This document shows positions 54,364-62,394 of a DNA stretch of 64,000 nucleotides, one piece after another. The DNA lies in contig OX638322.1 in NCBI GenBank assembly GCA_951812575.1, positions 1,611,925 through 1,675,924 of the forward strand. Reading direction: 5' to 3'. The notes below the pieces were generated by a model, which saw nothing but the letters and a program-made list of their open reading frames with translations, was not told the DNA's origin and did no database searches. The stretch's first letter is position 1. Every line of letters starts with the position of its first letter. Source of the DNA: Candidatus Binatia bacterium. Lineage in GTDB: Bacteria; Desulfobacterota; Binatia; Bin18. The position numbers and the translations under genes were made by a program.

Positions 54364-55389
54364 CTAGCGAAAGGCCGGAATAACTTTGCTGGTAAACAGC
54401 TCCAGATGGGGCTGAATCCAACTCGCCGGCAGGCCCGGCGGCAGCGTCCACGAATAATAATGCGTCAGCGGGGTCTCTAGGGCATAGTCGCGGATCATCT
54501 GAATGCAGGTATCCACATCTACCACCTGGAACAGGCCCGATTCGCGTAATGCGGCGGTATCCGGCACTTTTGGAAACAGGGGCATGCCGGCCTTTTCCGA
54601 CCATTCGGCATAGGCATTGACCTGATAGCGGACGTGTTCAGCGGCTTCATTCCAGGTCTTGTCCGGGTCCTCAGACGGAATCAGCCAGAAATAGCCACCC
54701 GCGAGACGAATATCCGTGGTGGACTTCCCGACTTTTTCCAGGGCGGTCACATAGCGTTCATACGCCTCTTTCAGCGGGCCGACACCGATATAGCCGTCGC
54801 CATACCTTGCCGCCCGCCGGAGTGCCGGCGGGGTGAAGCCGCCGACCCAAATCGGTGGCCGGGGTTGCTGAATCGGCTCCGGGGTGAGCTTGGCTTTGGT
54901 CACCGTGTAGTATTTCCCCTCAAACGTCAGGGTTTCGCCCTCCCACAGGCGGCGAATGATTTCGAGGCCCTCATTCGTGCGAGCGCCGCGCTCTTTACTC
55001 GAAATTGCGAAGCTCTCAAACTCTTCGACTTTATACCCCACGCCCACACCCAGCTCGAATCGACCACCCGAAATCACGTCCACTGTGGCTGCGTCTTCAG
55101 CCATCCGGACCGGATTGTGGAAAGGCATGAGCACCACGCTCGTCCCGATATGAATTTTCTTGGTTCGGGAGGCAATCGCGGCAGCAATCGGCATTAGCGA
55201 AGGAGAATATCCATCCTCGATAAAATGGTGCTCGGACAGCCAGATATCGTCAAAGCCGTTCTCCTCTCCCCACACGATCTGGTCGATGATTTCGCTGTAA
55301 AGCTGGTCATAGGGCCGTTTCCAGGCAGGCGGGTTGCGAAAGTCATACCACATGCCAAAGCGAATTTTCGGATTGCCGTTCTCACTCAT
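54364..55389 (-). CDS. LLM class flavin-dependent oxidoreductase
   Basis: A 341-residue luciferase-like enzyme. MSENGNPKIRFGMWYDFRNP, DDIWLSEHHFIEDGYSPSLM, IHIGTSVVLMPFHNPVRMAE and GGRFELGVGVGYKVEEFESF are typical. EHHF is closer to FMN-using bacterial luciferase relatives, so the cofactor may differ from its two neighbours. AAAGGAGGGCAG precedes the ATG. It is first in the tandem trio. Confidence 0.88.
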   Translation of the reverse strand: MSENGNPKIRFGMWYDFRNPPAWKRPYDQLYSEIIDQIVWGEENGFDDIWLSEHHFIEDGYSPSLMPIAAAIASRTKKIHIGTSVVLMPFHNPVRMAEDAATVDVISGGRFELGVGVGYKVEEFESFAISSKERGARTNEGLEIIRRLWEGETLTFEGKYYTVTKAKLTPEPIQQPRPPIWVGGFTPPALRRAARYGDGYIGVGPLKEAYERYVTALEKVGKSTTDIRLAGGYFWLIPSEDPDKTWNEAAEHVRYQVNAYAEWSEKAGMPLFPKVPDTAALRESGLFQVVDVDTCIQMIRDYALETPLTHYYSWTLPPGLPASWIQPHLELFTSKVIPAFR

Positions 55390-55614
55390 CGGACTGCCCT
55401 CCTTTGGAATCGATTGCGTATCTTATGGTCTCGGGGTGAAAATGGAAAGCGGACGCTGCTACAATTGATTCGTCAGATGACCCTTCTTCGCTCTGGAGTA
55501 CCCTGGGCCTTCCCACCTAGTTGACGGGTCGCAGGGTTCTCTGTATAGCGAACGGGTTTCACGAGAGAAGAGCGCTGGAGAGAACAGGCTCTCTCTCCTT
55601 GAGAAAGGTATGGC

Positions 55615-57039
55615 ATGACGGATCAGATTGGCTCTGAAACAAACCCCCTCCGCGTCGCTATTTTCGGCTCGGGACCGGCTGGATTCTACGCGGTTGGCGA
55701 ACTGCTTCGGCAAAAAGATATTGCTGTTCGGGTTGACCTGTTTGACCGCCTGCCGACTCCGTATGGGTTGGTCCGGGGCGGCGTGGCGCCGGATCATCAA
55801 AAAATTAAAGCGGTCATTCGACAGTACGAAAAATTTGCCAGTCGGCCCGGCTTTCGCTTTTTCGGAAACGTGACCTTTGGCGAAGACCTCCGGCTGGCCG
55901 ATACCCTGGCCCACTACCATCAGGTGTTGTTTTCAACCGGCGCGGAATCCGACCGGCAGCTCGGCATTCCGGGTGAAGACCTGGGCGGTAGCGATCCGGC
56001 GACGATCTTTGTCGGCTGGTATAACGGGCATCCCGATTATCGTGATCTCAACTATGACCTGAGCAATGTTGAACGCGTCGCCGTGATCGGAAACGGCAAC
56101 GTGGCCATGGATGTCGCCCGGATTCTGGCTCGCTCGATTGAAGAACTCTCAAAAACGGATATCGCCGACTATGCGCTCGAAGCGCTCAAGAAAAGCGCGG
56201 TCAAGGAGATCTATCTGCTGGGGCGACGGGGGCCGGCGCAGGCGGCCTTTACCAATCCCGAGATTCGGGAACTGACCGACATGCCGATCACCGATCTGGT
56301 CGTCGAGCCGAAAGACCTCGAACTTGATGAGGCGAATGCCGAGTTCCTGGCACAGGCCACAGAGCCGGTGCATCAGCGGAATATGGATATCCTGACGGCC
56401 CAGATTCCCAAGGGCGAGGGAACGGCCCCCAGGAAGATTCGGGCGCGCTTTTTTGTTTCTCCGGTCGAACTTTACGGGACCGAGCACGTTGAGGGCGTAA
56501 AGCTCGAAAAAAACCGTTTGGTAAAGGATGATAGCGGGACGCTGCGCGCGCGCGGAACCGGAGAATACGAGGAGCTGCCGAATATCCAGATGGTCTTTCG
56601 CTCCATCGGCTATAAAGGCCATCCGCTGAAGGACGTTCCGTTTGACGAGCGCGCCGGGATTATTCCGAATCAAACCGGGCGGGTCATTGATCCGGAAACA
56701 CAAGCACCCGTTGAGCGGCTATATGTTGCCGGCTGGATCAAGCGCGGTCCGTCCGGCGTGGTGGGCACGAATAAGCCGGACGCGATTGAAACCGTCGGGC
56801 TGATGCTGGAGGACCTGCAACAGGGTAAAGTGCCTAATACCATCAACGCCAGCGAGGAAGCAATTTCTGCTCTGCTGGCTGAGAAGGGTGTTCGTTACGT
56901 CTCTTTTGCTGACTGGAAATATCTGGATCAGATAGAAGTCGAGAACGGGAAAAAAGTGGGTAAGCCGCGCGAGAAGATGACGACCGTCGCGGAGATGCTG
57001 GCCGCACTCGATACCCAGGATTTGCAAGCTGCTCAATAA
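55615..57039 (+). CDS. FAD-dependent ferredoxin/adrenodoxin-type NADP reductase
   Basis: A 474-residue enzyme of the FprA/adrenodoxin reductase type that moves electrons between NADPH and ferredoxin. FAD site FGSGPAGFYAVGELL, then PYGLVRGGVAPDHQKIKAV, NADP site VAVIGNGNVAMDVARILARS, and FRSIGYKG with VAGWIKRGPSGVVGTNKPDA. Such enzymes feed monooxygenases with electrons. It is divergent from the LLM trio and followed by a quinone reductase gene 31 bases downstream. Confidence 0.92.
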   Translation: MTDQIGSETNPLRVAIFGSGPAGFYAVGELLRQKDIAVRVDLFDRLPTPYGLVRGGVAPDHQKIKAVIRQYEKFASRPGFRFFGNVTFGEDLRLADTLAHYHQVLFSTGAESDRQLGIPGEDLGGSDPATIFVGWYNGHPDYRDLNYDLSNVERVAVIGNGNVAMDVARILARSIEELSKTDIADYALEALKKSAVKEIYLLGRRGPAQAAFTNPEIRELTDMPITDLVVEPKDLELDEANAEFLAQATEPVHQRNMDILTAQIPKGEGTAPRKIRARFFVSPVELYGTEHVEGVKLEKNRLVKDDSGTLRARGTGEYEELPNIQMVFRSIGYKGHPLKDVPFDERAGIIPNQTGRVIDPETQAPVERLYVAGWIKRGPSGVVGTNKPDAIETVGLMLEDLQQGKVPNTINASEEAISALLAEKGVRYVSFADWKYLDQIEVENGKKVGKPREKMTTVAEMLAALDTQDLQAAQ

Positions 57040-57070
57040 AGGCTAACCGCCGTGGAAGTGAGTAAACGCC

Positions 57071-58048
57071 ATGAAAGCTATTCGGATACACGAGTTTGGT
57101 GAACCAGAAGTATTGCAGCTCGAAGAAGTCGCGGATCTGACCCCTGAGGCGGGGCAAGTCGTGGTGCGTATGCACGCGGTCGGCGTTAATCCGGTTGAGA
57201 CTTATATTCGGTCTGGTATTTACCCCAAGCCGCCTACCCCATTCACGCCCGGTTCGGACGGGGCCGGCGTGATTGAGGCCGTGGGTGAGGGCGTAGACCG
57301 GGTTGCCGTGGGTGACCGGGTGTATCTGGCCGGTTCTCTCAGCGGCACGTACGCCGAACAGGCATTATGCAAACAGGAGCAGGTGCACCCGCTCGGCGAA
57401 CAAGCGTCGTTCGCCCAAGGGGCTGCGGTGTTCGTGCCCTATGGGACTGCCTATCAGGCCCTCTTTCACTGTGGTCATGCCTCGCCTGGCGAAACGCTTT
57501 TCGTGCATGGGGCCAGCGGTGGGGTGGGTATCGCCGGGGTGCAACTCGGTCGGGCCGCCGGCATGACGGTAATTGGAACCGCGAGTACGGAGCGCGGCCG
57601 CCAGCTCGTATCCGAACAAGGCGCGCAGCACGTTCTCGACCACAGTGCCGCGTCGTATCTGGAAGACGTGCAGACCCTGACGGATGGGCGGGGCGTTGAT
57701 GTGATTTTGGAGATGTTGGCCAACGTCAATCTCGCCAAGGACCTCGACCTCCTTGCCTTGCGGGGTCGTGTTGTTGTCATTGGCAATCGGGGCGAGAAGA
57801 ATCAGGGCACGATCGAGATCAACCCGCGGGCAGCCATGATGCGGGACGCCTCCATCATCGGTATGACCCTACGCAACGCCACGCCGCAGGACCATGTCCG
57901 CATCCACTCAGCCCTCGTTGCCGGCCTGGCCAACGGCACGCTCCGACCCGTGATCGGACAGGAACTCCCCCTGGCCGAAGCCGCCCAGGCCCACCGCGCC
58001 GTAAGCGGGGCGGGCAAAGCCTACGGGAAGGTCGTGCTGATACCGTAG
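57071..58048 (+). CDS. NADPH:quinone reductase family (MDR)
   Basis: A 325-residue zinc-free MDR enzyme: MKAIRIHEFGEPEVLQLEEV, VNPVETYIRSGIYPKPPTPF, PGSDGAGVIEAVGEGVDRV and the NADPH loop GETLFVHGASGGVGIAGVQL. It ends AHRAVSGAGKAYGKVVLIP. A second, diverged copy of this 3' end occurs at 58762-58836 beyond the vapBC insertion. It follows the ferredoxin reductase gene, likely in one operon. Confidence 0.92.
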   Translation: MKAIRIHEFGEPEVLQLEEVADLTPEAGQVVVRMHAVGVNPVETYIRSGIYPKPPTPFTPGSDGAGVIEAVGEGVDRVAVGDRVYLAGSLSGTYAEQALCKQEQVHPLGEQASFAQGAAVFVPYGTAYQALFHCGHASPGETLFVHGASGGVGIAGVQLGRAAGMTVIGTASTERGRQLVSEQGAQHVLDHSAASYLEDVQTLTDGRGVDVILEMLANVNLAKDLDLLALRGRVVVIGNRGEKNQGTIEINPRAAMMRDASIIGMTLRNATPQDHVRIHSALVAGLANGTLRPVIGQELPLAEAAQAHRAVSGAGKAYGKVVLIP

Positions 58049-58144
58049 AATTGTGCCTCATCTTTCCTATCCGTCGCCTCACTACTCTACCGACACCCTC
58101 AATGACAGCCTGAAACGGGGAATTTCAGGAATGATCATATAGGC

Positions 58145-58185
58145 TTGCCCTGGGCCGAAGTTGCTATATACTTTGTGTATATAGC
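58145..58185 (+). promoter_or_regulatory. vapB promoter and operator
   Basis: TTGCCC (58145-58150), a 16-base spacer and TATACT (58167-58172) make a good promoter. The perfect inverted repeat GCTATATAC (58163-58171), 5-base loop, GTATATAGC (58177-58185) overlaps the -10, as expected for autorepression by the antitoxin complex. A ribosome-binding site CAGGAGG follows, then the ATG at 58203. Confidence 0.75.
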
Positions 58186-58202
58186 TCAGGAGGGTGTTTT
58201 CA

Positions 58203-58436
58203 ATGCCTATTGGTTCTGTATTTGTTAATAACCGGACCCAGGCGGTCCGGTTACCCGCCGGTACTCGTTTTCCGGACAAAGTGAAACAAGTCACTGTTCG
58301 TGTGGTCGGGAAGGATAGGGTGTTATCTCCTGTGGATAGCTCATGGGACAGCTTCTTTTTCTCTAAAGAGCGTGTGAGCGATGATTTTCTGGAAGAACGG
58401 GCGTCCCAGGAGCAAGCTGAGCGGGAAGCCTTTTGA
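58203..58436 (+). CDS. vapB: VapB-type antitoxin
   Basis: 77 residues: MPIGSVFVNNRTQAVRLPAG is the AbrB-like DNA-binding start, and the acidic-helical end (SDDFLEERASQEQAEREAF) would bind the toxin. The ATG follows CAGGAGGGTG. The stop overlaps the toxin start (TGATG). The gene looks intact while its toxin is damaged. Confidence 0.9.
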   Translation: MPIGSVFVNNRTQAVRLPAGTRFPDKVKQVTVRVVGKDRVLSPVDSSWDSFFFSKERVSDDFLEERASQEQAEREAF

Positions 58437-58690
58437 TGTTGAAATACATGCTCGATACCAATATTGCCATTTATGTTATCAAGCGCCGCCCGATAGACGC
58501 CTTGGAGACCTTTAACCGGCATGCCGGCCAGTTGTGTATCAGTTCAATTATCCAGCGCTGGAACGGAAGGGGACGCCTATCGGCGTGAACGATTTACATA
58601 TAGGTCACTCCAGAAGCGAAGGCTTAACCTTGGTCGCCATAACCTGAAGGAATTTGAGCGGGAGGAATGCTCGCGTCTGAGAATTGGTTT
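58436..58690 (+). pseudogene. vapC: Decayed vapC toxin
   Basis: The first 39 codons (MLKYMLDTNIAIYVIKRRPI, then AGQLCISSI) match a PIN-domain VapC with the first catalytic Asp. The frame then changes and stops at 58588 after 50 codons, where about 130 are normal. Another frame from about 58580 encodes NDLHIGHSRSEGLTLV and EFERE-like residues, the usual VapC C-terminus. So about 45 central residues are lost and one or two frameshifts have occurred. Confidence 0.8.
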
Positions 58691-58761
58691 CAATTTTGAA
58701 GATGAAAAATCTCAGATTCCCCCCTACCCTGACTACCTGCCTGAGAACCGGAGAGGGGCAG

Positions 58762-58836
58762 GGCGAAGCCGCCCGAGCTCGTCAGGCCATGAGCGGGGAG
58801 GGTAGAGTTTACGGGAAGGTGGTACTGGTGCCATAG
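58762..58836 (+). pseudogene. Orphan 3' end of a quinone reductase gene
   Basis: 25 codons in one frame (GEAARARQAMSGEGRVYGKV, then VLVP and stop) match the C-terminus of the quinone reductase at 57071-58048. Over the last 50 bases 38 are identical. The sequence before it is not recognisably homologous. It follows the decayed vapC. Confidence 0.75.
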
Positions 58837-58902
58837 GTCCCACGGTTGAAGTCTGTGGTGAGCATGTCGCAACTTGGCCCCTTAGAGAGAGGAGGTTGCC
58901 GA

Positions 58903-59814
58903 ATGGATGACGAGACTATCAGTGAGTTGGACGAAGCGATCCGGTTCGATCCAACAAATGCCACCGCCTACAACGACCGGGGAGTCACCTACTCCGAACA
59001 AGGTGAGTATGACCGGGCGATTGCCGACTACAACGAAGCCATCCGGTTTGATCCTGGGCTTGCCGTAGCCTACATCAATAGGGGAGAAGCTTATATCAAC
59101 AGAGGATACGCCCATGGCCACAAAGGCGAGTACGACAGTATTGCAGACTACGACAAGGCTATTGCGGACTTGAACGAGGCTCTCCGGCTCAATCCGCACT
59201 ATGCCCTAGCCTACAACAACCGAGGACGCGCGTACATCAACAGGGGGTACGCTCACCGCCACAAAGGCGAGTACGACAGTATTGCAGACTACGACAAGGC
59301 TATTGCGGACTTGAACGAGGCTCTCCGGCTCAATCCGCACTATGCCCTAGCCTACAACAACCGGGGGAATGCCTATCGCCAAAAAGGCGAGTATGACCAG
59401 GCCATCGCGAACTATGATGAAGCCCTTCAACTTGACCCTCAATATGCCAAAGCCTACCGCAACAGGGGACGCGCTTACAGCGACAAAGGTGATTATGATC
59501 AAGCTATCGCAGACTATGACAACACGGTCAGGCTTTGCCCTAATTATGAGACTGAGTTCGTCGACTCTAACTTCAGAAATGGGCGAGGAATCACCCCGGC
59601 TGAAGCTGGAAGGGCTATTGAACTATTGAACAGCGTCATTGGTTATCCCTCTTCTCCTAAGAGTGCCTCCGACTACTACTACTATGGAGTAAGGGCACTA
59701 TTTAGAAACTACAGACATTACGCCCGTAGGTATTTCGAGATAGCCCTGAAGCTGGGGTATGAAGACCAAGCCAAGATTAAGAAGCATCTTGAGAACCTGA
59801 AGAATCGGAGATAG
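58903..59814 (+). CDS. TPR-repeat protein
   Basis: A 303-residue protein built from six or more tetratricopeptide repeats such as ATAYNDRGVTYSEQGEYDRA and YAKAYRNRGRAYSDKGDYDQ. The tail (KSASDYYYYGVRALFRNYRH) is different. The ATG at 58903 follows AGAGAGGAGG. There is no signal peptide. Repeat units 3 and 4 are almost exact copies at DNA level (see repeat entry). TPR proteins hold protein complexes together; the partner is unknown. It converges with the NERD helicase gene. Confidence 0.88.
   Translation: MDDETISELDEAIRFDPTNATAYNDRGVTYSEQGEYDRAIADYNEAIRFDPGLAVAYINRGEAYINRGYAHGHKGEYDSIADYDKAIADLNEALRLNPHYALAYNNRGRAYINRGYAHRHKGEYDSIADYDKAIADLNEALRLNPHYALAYNNRGNAYRQKGEYDQAIANYDEALQLDPQYAKAYRNRGRAYSDKGDYDQAIADYDNTVRLCPNYETEFVDSNFRNGRGITPAEAGRAIELLNSVIGYPSSPKSASDYYYYGVRALFRNYRHYARRYFEIALKLGYEDQAKIKKHLENLKNRR
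59104..59364 (+). repeat. Recent tandem duplication inside the TPR gene
   Basis: A 141-base (47-codon) unit starting at 59104 is repeated at 59245. Bases 59118-59222 and 59259-59363 are identical by eye over 105 positions, including synonymous sites, so the duplication is recent or kept alike by gene conversion. Confidence 0.88.
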
Positions 59815-59883
59815 CGATCTCTGTAGTTGAGCAGGGCATGTAAGGCTTCACGGCGGGATTTTAGTAGTACGGACTGGCTGTTC

Positions 59884-61809
59884 CTACAGGCCGGGCGGCT
59901 CAAAGAAGTCCTTGTAGCTCTCCTGAGCAACAATAATAAGCATTGCCTTGGCCCGACTCATGCCAGTATAGAGTATTCTTCGCAGATATTCATATTGGGG
60001 CAGAGCGACGCCTCCGGCCAACTTTGCCTGTCGGTCGGTAACGGGGAGAACCAAGATGGCCACTTCGCTTTCCAATCCCTGGAAGTCATACACATCACTG
60101 TACCTGAGCGTTTTTGGAGAGGAGTCGCCACTGACGGATAGGACATCTTCGTTGTCTTTGAGGGATTTGTGGGCCTTTTCTTCGGCTTCGCCTGCATTGA
60201 GCAGTTTCCAGCCTCCATATAAGCGTTCAGCATCAAATCCACCGTCGCTGACGCTGGACAGCAGGATGATCTGCCGGGAGTAGAACTTTCTATCTTTCAA
60301 ATCGCAGACTAGGCCGTCCAGCACGCTCCCCAACGTTTCTTGGGATTCAAAGTATTTGATTTGAACGAGTGGCCCGTGTACGCCGGAAATTGGGGGTGAT
60401 TCGATATCAACGAACTTGGCAACTGCCTCGGCAATCTCGTGTGTATTCCGGCAATTAGTTTCCAGCTTGTCATTGGACCAGTTGAGGCCCCTGACCTTCA
60501 GCGCGTCCCTCCCGTCTTTACCGAATTGTGAAGAGATTATATTCTGATTTGTAAAATCACCAAATAGCGTCCAGCGCCCGCTCTCCAGCCCATCTTTCAA
60601 CAGGGCGTCCTGAAGATTCAGAAACACCTCGTCACACAGATTCTGTGCTTCGTCAACAATCAGATAGTCGAAAATACGCTCTGTACCCAAGTCTTTAATC
60701 GTCTCGTTTATGAACGACTTCCAGTTGTGATCTGGATAGCCGAACTTCAACGATTCTTCAAGATTAGGCGAATGGTCTAATCTCTGTTGGTATCTGCTCG
60801 CGAGAGCGGGGTCCACTCCAAAAGCCTTGAGCGGCAGCGTCGTAGGCGTGCCTGCCACAACCCGGCCCCCCTTGTCATTGAGAATCGTCTCCGTCCACCT
60901 CTCAAAACGGCGGCTCAGATTGGGGTTGCTACACAGCAGGGCGACCCTTTCGCCTTGTTCGCACAGCTGTCTTGCAAGTTCCATGGCCAGGACGGTCTTG
61001 CCCGTACCTGCCGCGCCGTCAATCACACAACGGTCGTTTATCTCTACTCGCTTCAAGCTGTTACGTTGATCGTTTGTCAGGAGTAGCAACTGCGGGCGGA
61101 GAGATTCCAGACCGGCGCGGGTTATCGTTTCCGGTCTTGGTGTGATCGTCATATCCATCTCCAGGTAATTTTGCAGTCTATATACCGCCTCTTCTGCTTT
61201 AATCTTTGCCTCTCTATATTTACTTGAGTCGCGAGTAAGTTTTTTTATCCATCTCTGCTCTTCATTCTGTTTTCCACGAACCATCTCTCTGGTATAAGTT
61301 GCTAACTGATTGCAGAGTTTATCGGGAGTCCTGGCATCCTTGCCCTCGATTATAAATACTCCATCAATGATAAACGACTCACCATGTGGTCTCGTTACAC
61401 TCTCCAATGTAAGGTCACCATCAATAAATGTAACCGCACACCCAAGTGAAAGCAGGGATTGGTTACGAAAAGGTGAAGGTTTAAGTTCATTTTCAAAGGC
61501 GTGCATCGCAGTCTTGGATTGTCGGAGTGGAGAATCTACCTCTTCCCGAGATGGCATACGATACCATACCTTGCTTCTAGTCTCGTAAGAGCCGCTTTTT
61601 GCCTCAAGACAGATGACAGAGAATCCCTCTGGAATGACAATGATGAAATCGATCTCTCGTGTCTTTGTAGTGTTTTTGGGCTGCTTGACTAATTGCGAAT
61701 GAAATACCCGCCAATCTCTGGCTTGGGGAGCGTGCATAAGGTTTTTGAATATGATTTTTTCAGACCATGGAGCATTGTCAGGAATCTCCGGGGGAATCAT
61801 TATGGCCAT
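59884..61809 (-). CDS. NERD-domain superfamily 1 helicase-like protein
   Basis: A 641-residue protein. The N-terminal NERD nuclease-related domain has REIDFIIVIPEGFSVICLEA followed by Lys-Ser-Gly (Asp and Glu-x-Lys of the PD-D/ExK fold). The helicase part begins near residue 260: Walker A DGAAGTGKTVLAMEL, Walker B FDYLIVDEAQNLCDE and the C-terminal VYDFQGLESEVAILVLP and LYTGMSRAKAMLIIV. Start MAIMIPPEIPDNAP was preferred over an upstream ATG. Such proteins are often part of mobile or defence clusters. It is next to a TPR gene and an AbrB-type gene. Confidence 0.85.
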   Translation of the reverse strand: MAIMIPPEIPDNAPWSEKIIFKNLMHAPQARDWRVFHSQLVKQPKNTTKTREIDFIIVIPEGFSVICLEAKSGSYETRSKVWYRMPSREEVDSPLRQSKTAMHAFENELKPSPFRNQSLLSLGCAVTFIDGDLTLESVTRPHGESFIIDGVFIIEGKDARTPDKLCNQLATYTREMVRGKQNEEQRWIKKLTRDSSKYREAKIKAEEAVYRLQNYLEMDMTITPRPETITRAGLESLRPQLLLLTNDQRNSLKRVEINDRCVIDGAAGTGKTVLAMELARQLCEQGERVALLCSNPNLSRRFERWTETILNDKGGRVVAGTPTTLPLKAFGVDPALASRYQQRLDHSPNLEESLKFGYPDHNWKSFINETIKDLGTERIFDYLIVDEAQNLCDEVFLNLQDALLKDGLESGRWTLFGDFTNQNIISSQFGKDGRDALKVRGLNWSNDKLETNCRNTHEIAEAVAKFVDIESPPISGVHGPLVQIKYFESQETLGSVLDGLVCDLKDRKFYSRQIILLSSVSDGGFDAERLYGGWKLLNAGEAEEKAHKSLKDNEDVLSVSGDSSPKTLRYSDVYDFQGLESEVAILVLPVTDRQAKLAGGVALPQYEYLRRILYTGMSRAKAMLIIVAQESYKDFFEPPGL

Positions 61810-61939
61810 ATAGACGTCTCCAGTCTCTGACGCGATACGTTCAGCGTGCAAAAGTTTCAGATTAAGTCGAATTCACGAATTACGTTACTATCGTTTTTTC
61901 CTGTGAGGAGTCGTCTTAATTTCCCGTATGGCAGGAGGC

Positions 61940-61968
61940 TTGATATAGATAATCAATACTATCATAAA
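61940..61968 (+). promoter_or_regulatory. Possible promoter of the AbrB-type gene
   Basis: TTGATA (61940-61945), 17-base spacer and CATAAA (61963-61968). It lies in the 262-base gap between the helicase gene and the AbrB-type gene. Both hexamers are imperfect, so this is a tentative call. Confidence 0.35.
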
Positions 61969-62071
61969 ATCAGTCAGCAGAAAGAGATGCGATATGGAGG
62001 TGCTGATCTATTTCGGAGGTTTTACCCCAGCAGAAACAGTGACTTACAGCGCAAACTGTACCAGCACCGAT

Positions 62072-62332
62072 ATGGATACAACGGTACAGGTCCGACAAAG
62101 GGGCACGCTGACGTTACCGGCCAGCCTGCGAGAGCGGTACAATATTAAGCTGGGGGATACATTCAGAATTGTCGATCTTGACGGTATCTTAGTCCTGACT
62201 CCCATGGTCCCCATGGTGCCCGAATTGGCGCGAGAGATAGAACGCGCTCGGATTGAGGCTGATCTCAGCGTCGAGGATATGCTTGATTCGCTGCGCGATC
62301 AGCGGACCCGATACGTTCAAGAGAGGACTTAA
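62072..62332 (+). CDS. AbrB/SpoVT-type antitoxin-like protein
   Basis: 86 residues. The swapped-hairpin DNA-binding domain is clear: MDTTVQVRQRGTLTLPASLR, then NIKLGDTFRIVDLDGILVL. A helical tail follows (ELAREIERARIEADLSVEDM). It looks like an antitoxin, but no toxin gene follows: pmoB ends 52 bases on, in the opposite direction. The start was chosen as the ATG right before the domain. Confidence 0.8.
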   Translation: MDTTVQVRQRGTLTLPASLRERYNIKLGDTFRIVDLDGILVLTPMVPMVPELAREIERARIEADLSVEDMLDSLRDQRTRYVQERT

Positions 62333-62339
62333 AGAGGGG

Positions 62340-62394
62340 GCTGCCTGTGGGGGCAGCGGTGGGTCGATAATGCAGGGCCAGACGCTACTGGCCC
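62340..62394. terminator. Double hairpin between the AbrB-type gene and pmoB
   Basis: Stem GCTGCC/GGCAGC (62340-62357) is followed by a perfect 7-bp stem GGGCCAG/CTGGCCC (62375-62394) that covers the pmoB stop codon. The genes converge here. There is no clear T run, so this is a possible bidirectional stop, with moderate confidence. Confidence 0.45.

Noticed and set aside
53557-54480. 307-codon plus-strand frame opposite an LLM gene
   Set aside because: Antisense of a well-supported luciferase-like enzyme; no motif of its own.
59104-59364. Two long repeats considered as a CRISPR-like or satellite array
   Set aside because: They are in-frame TPR units inside a gene, with no spacers and no cas gene.
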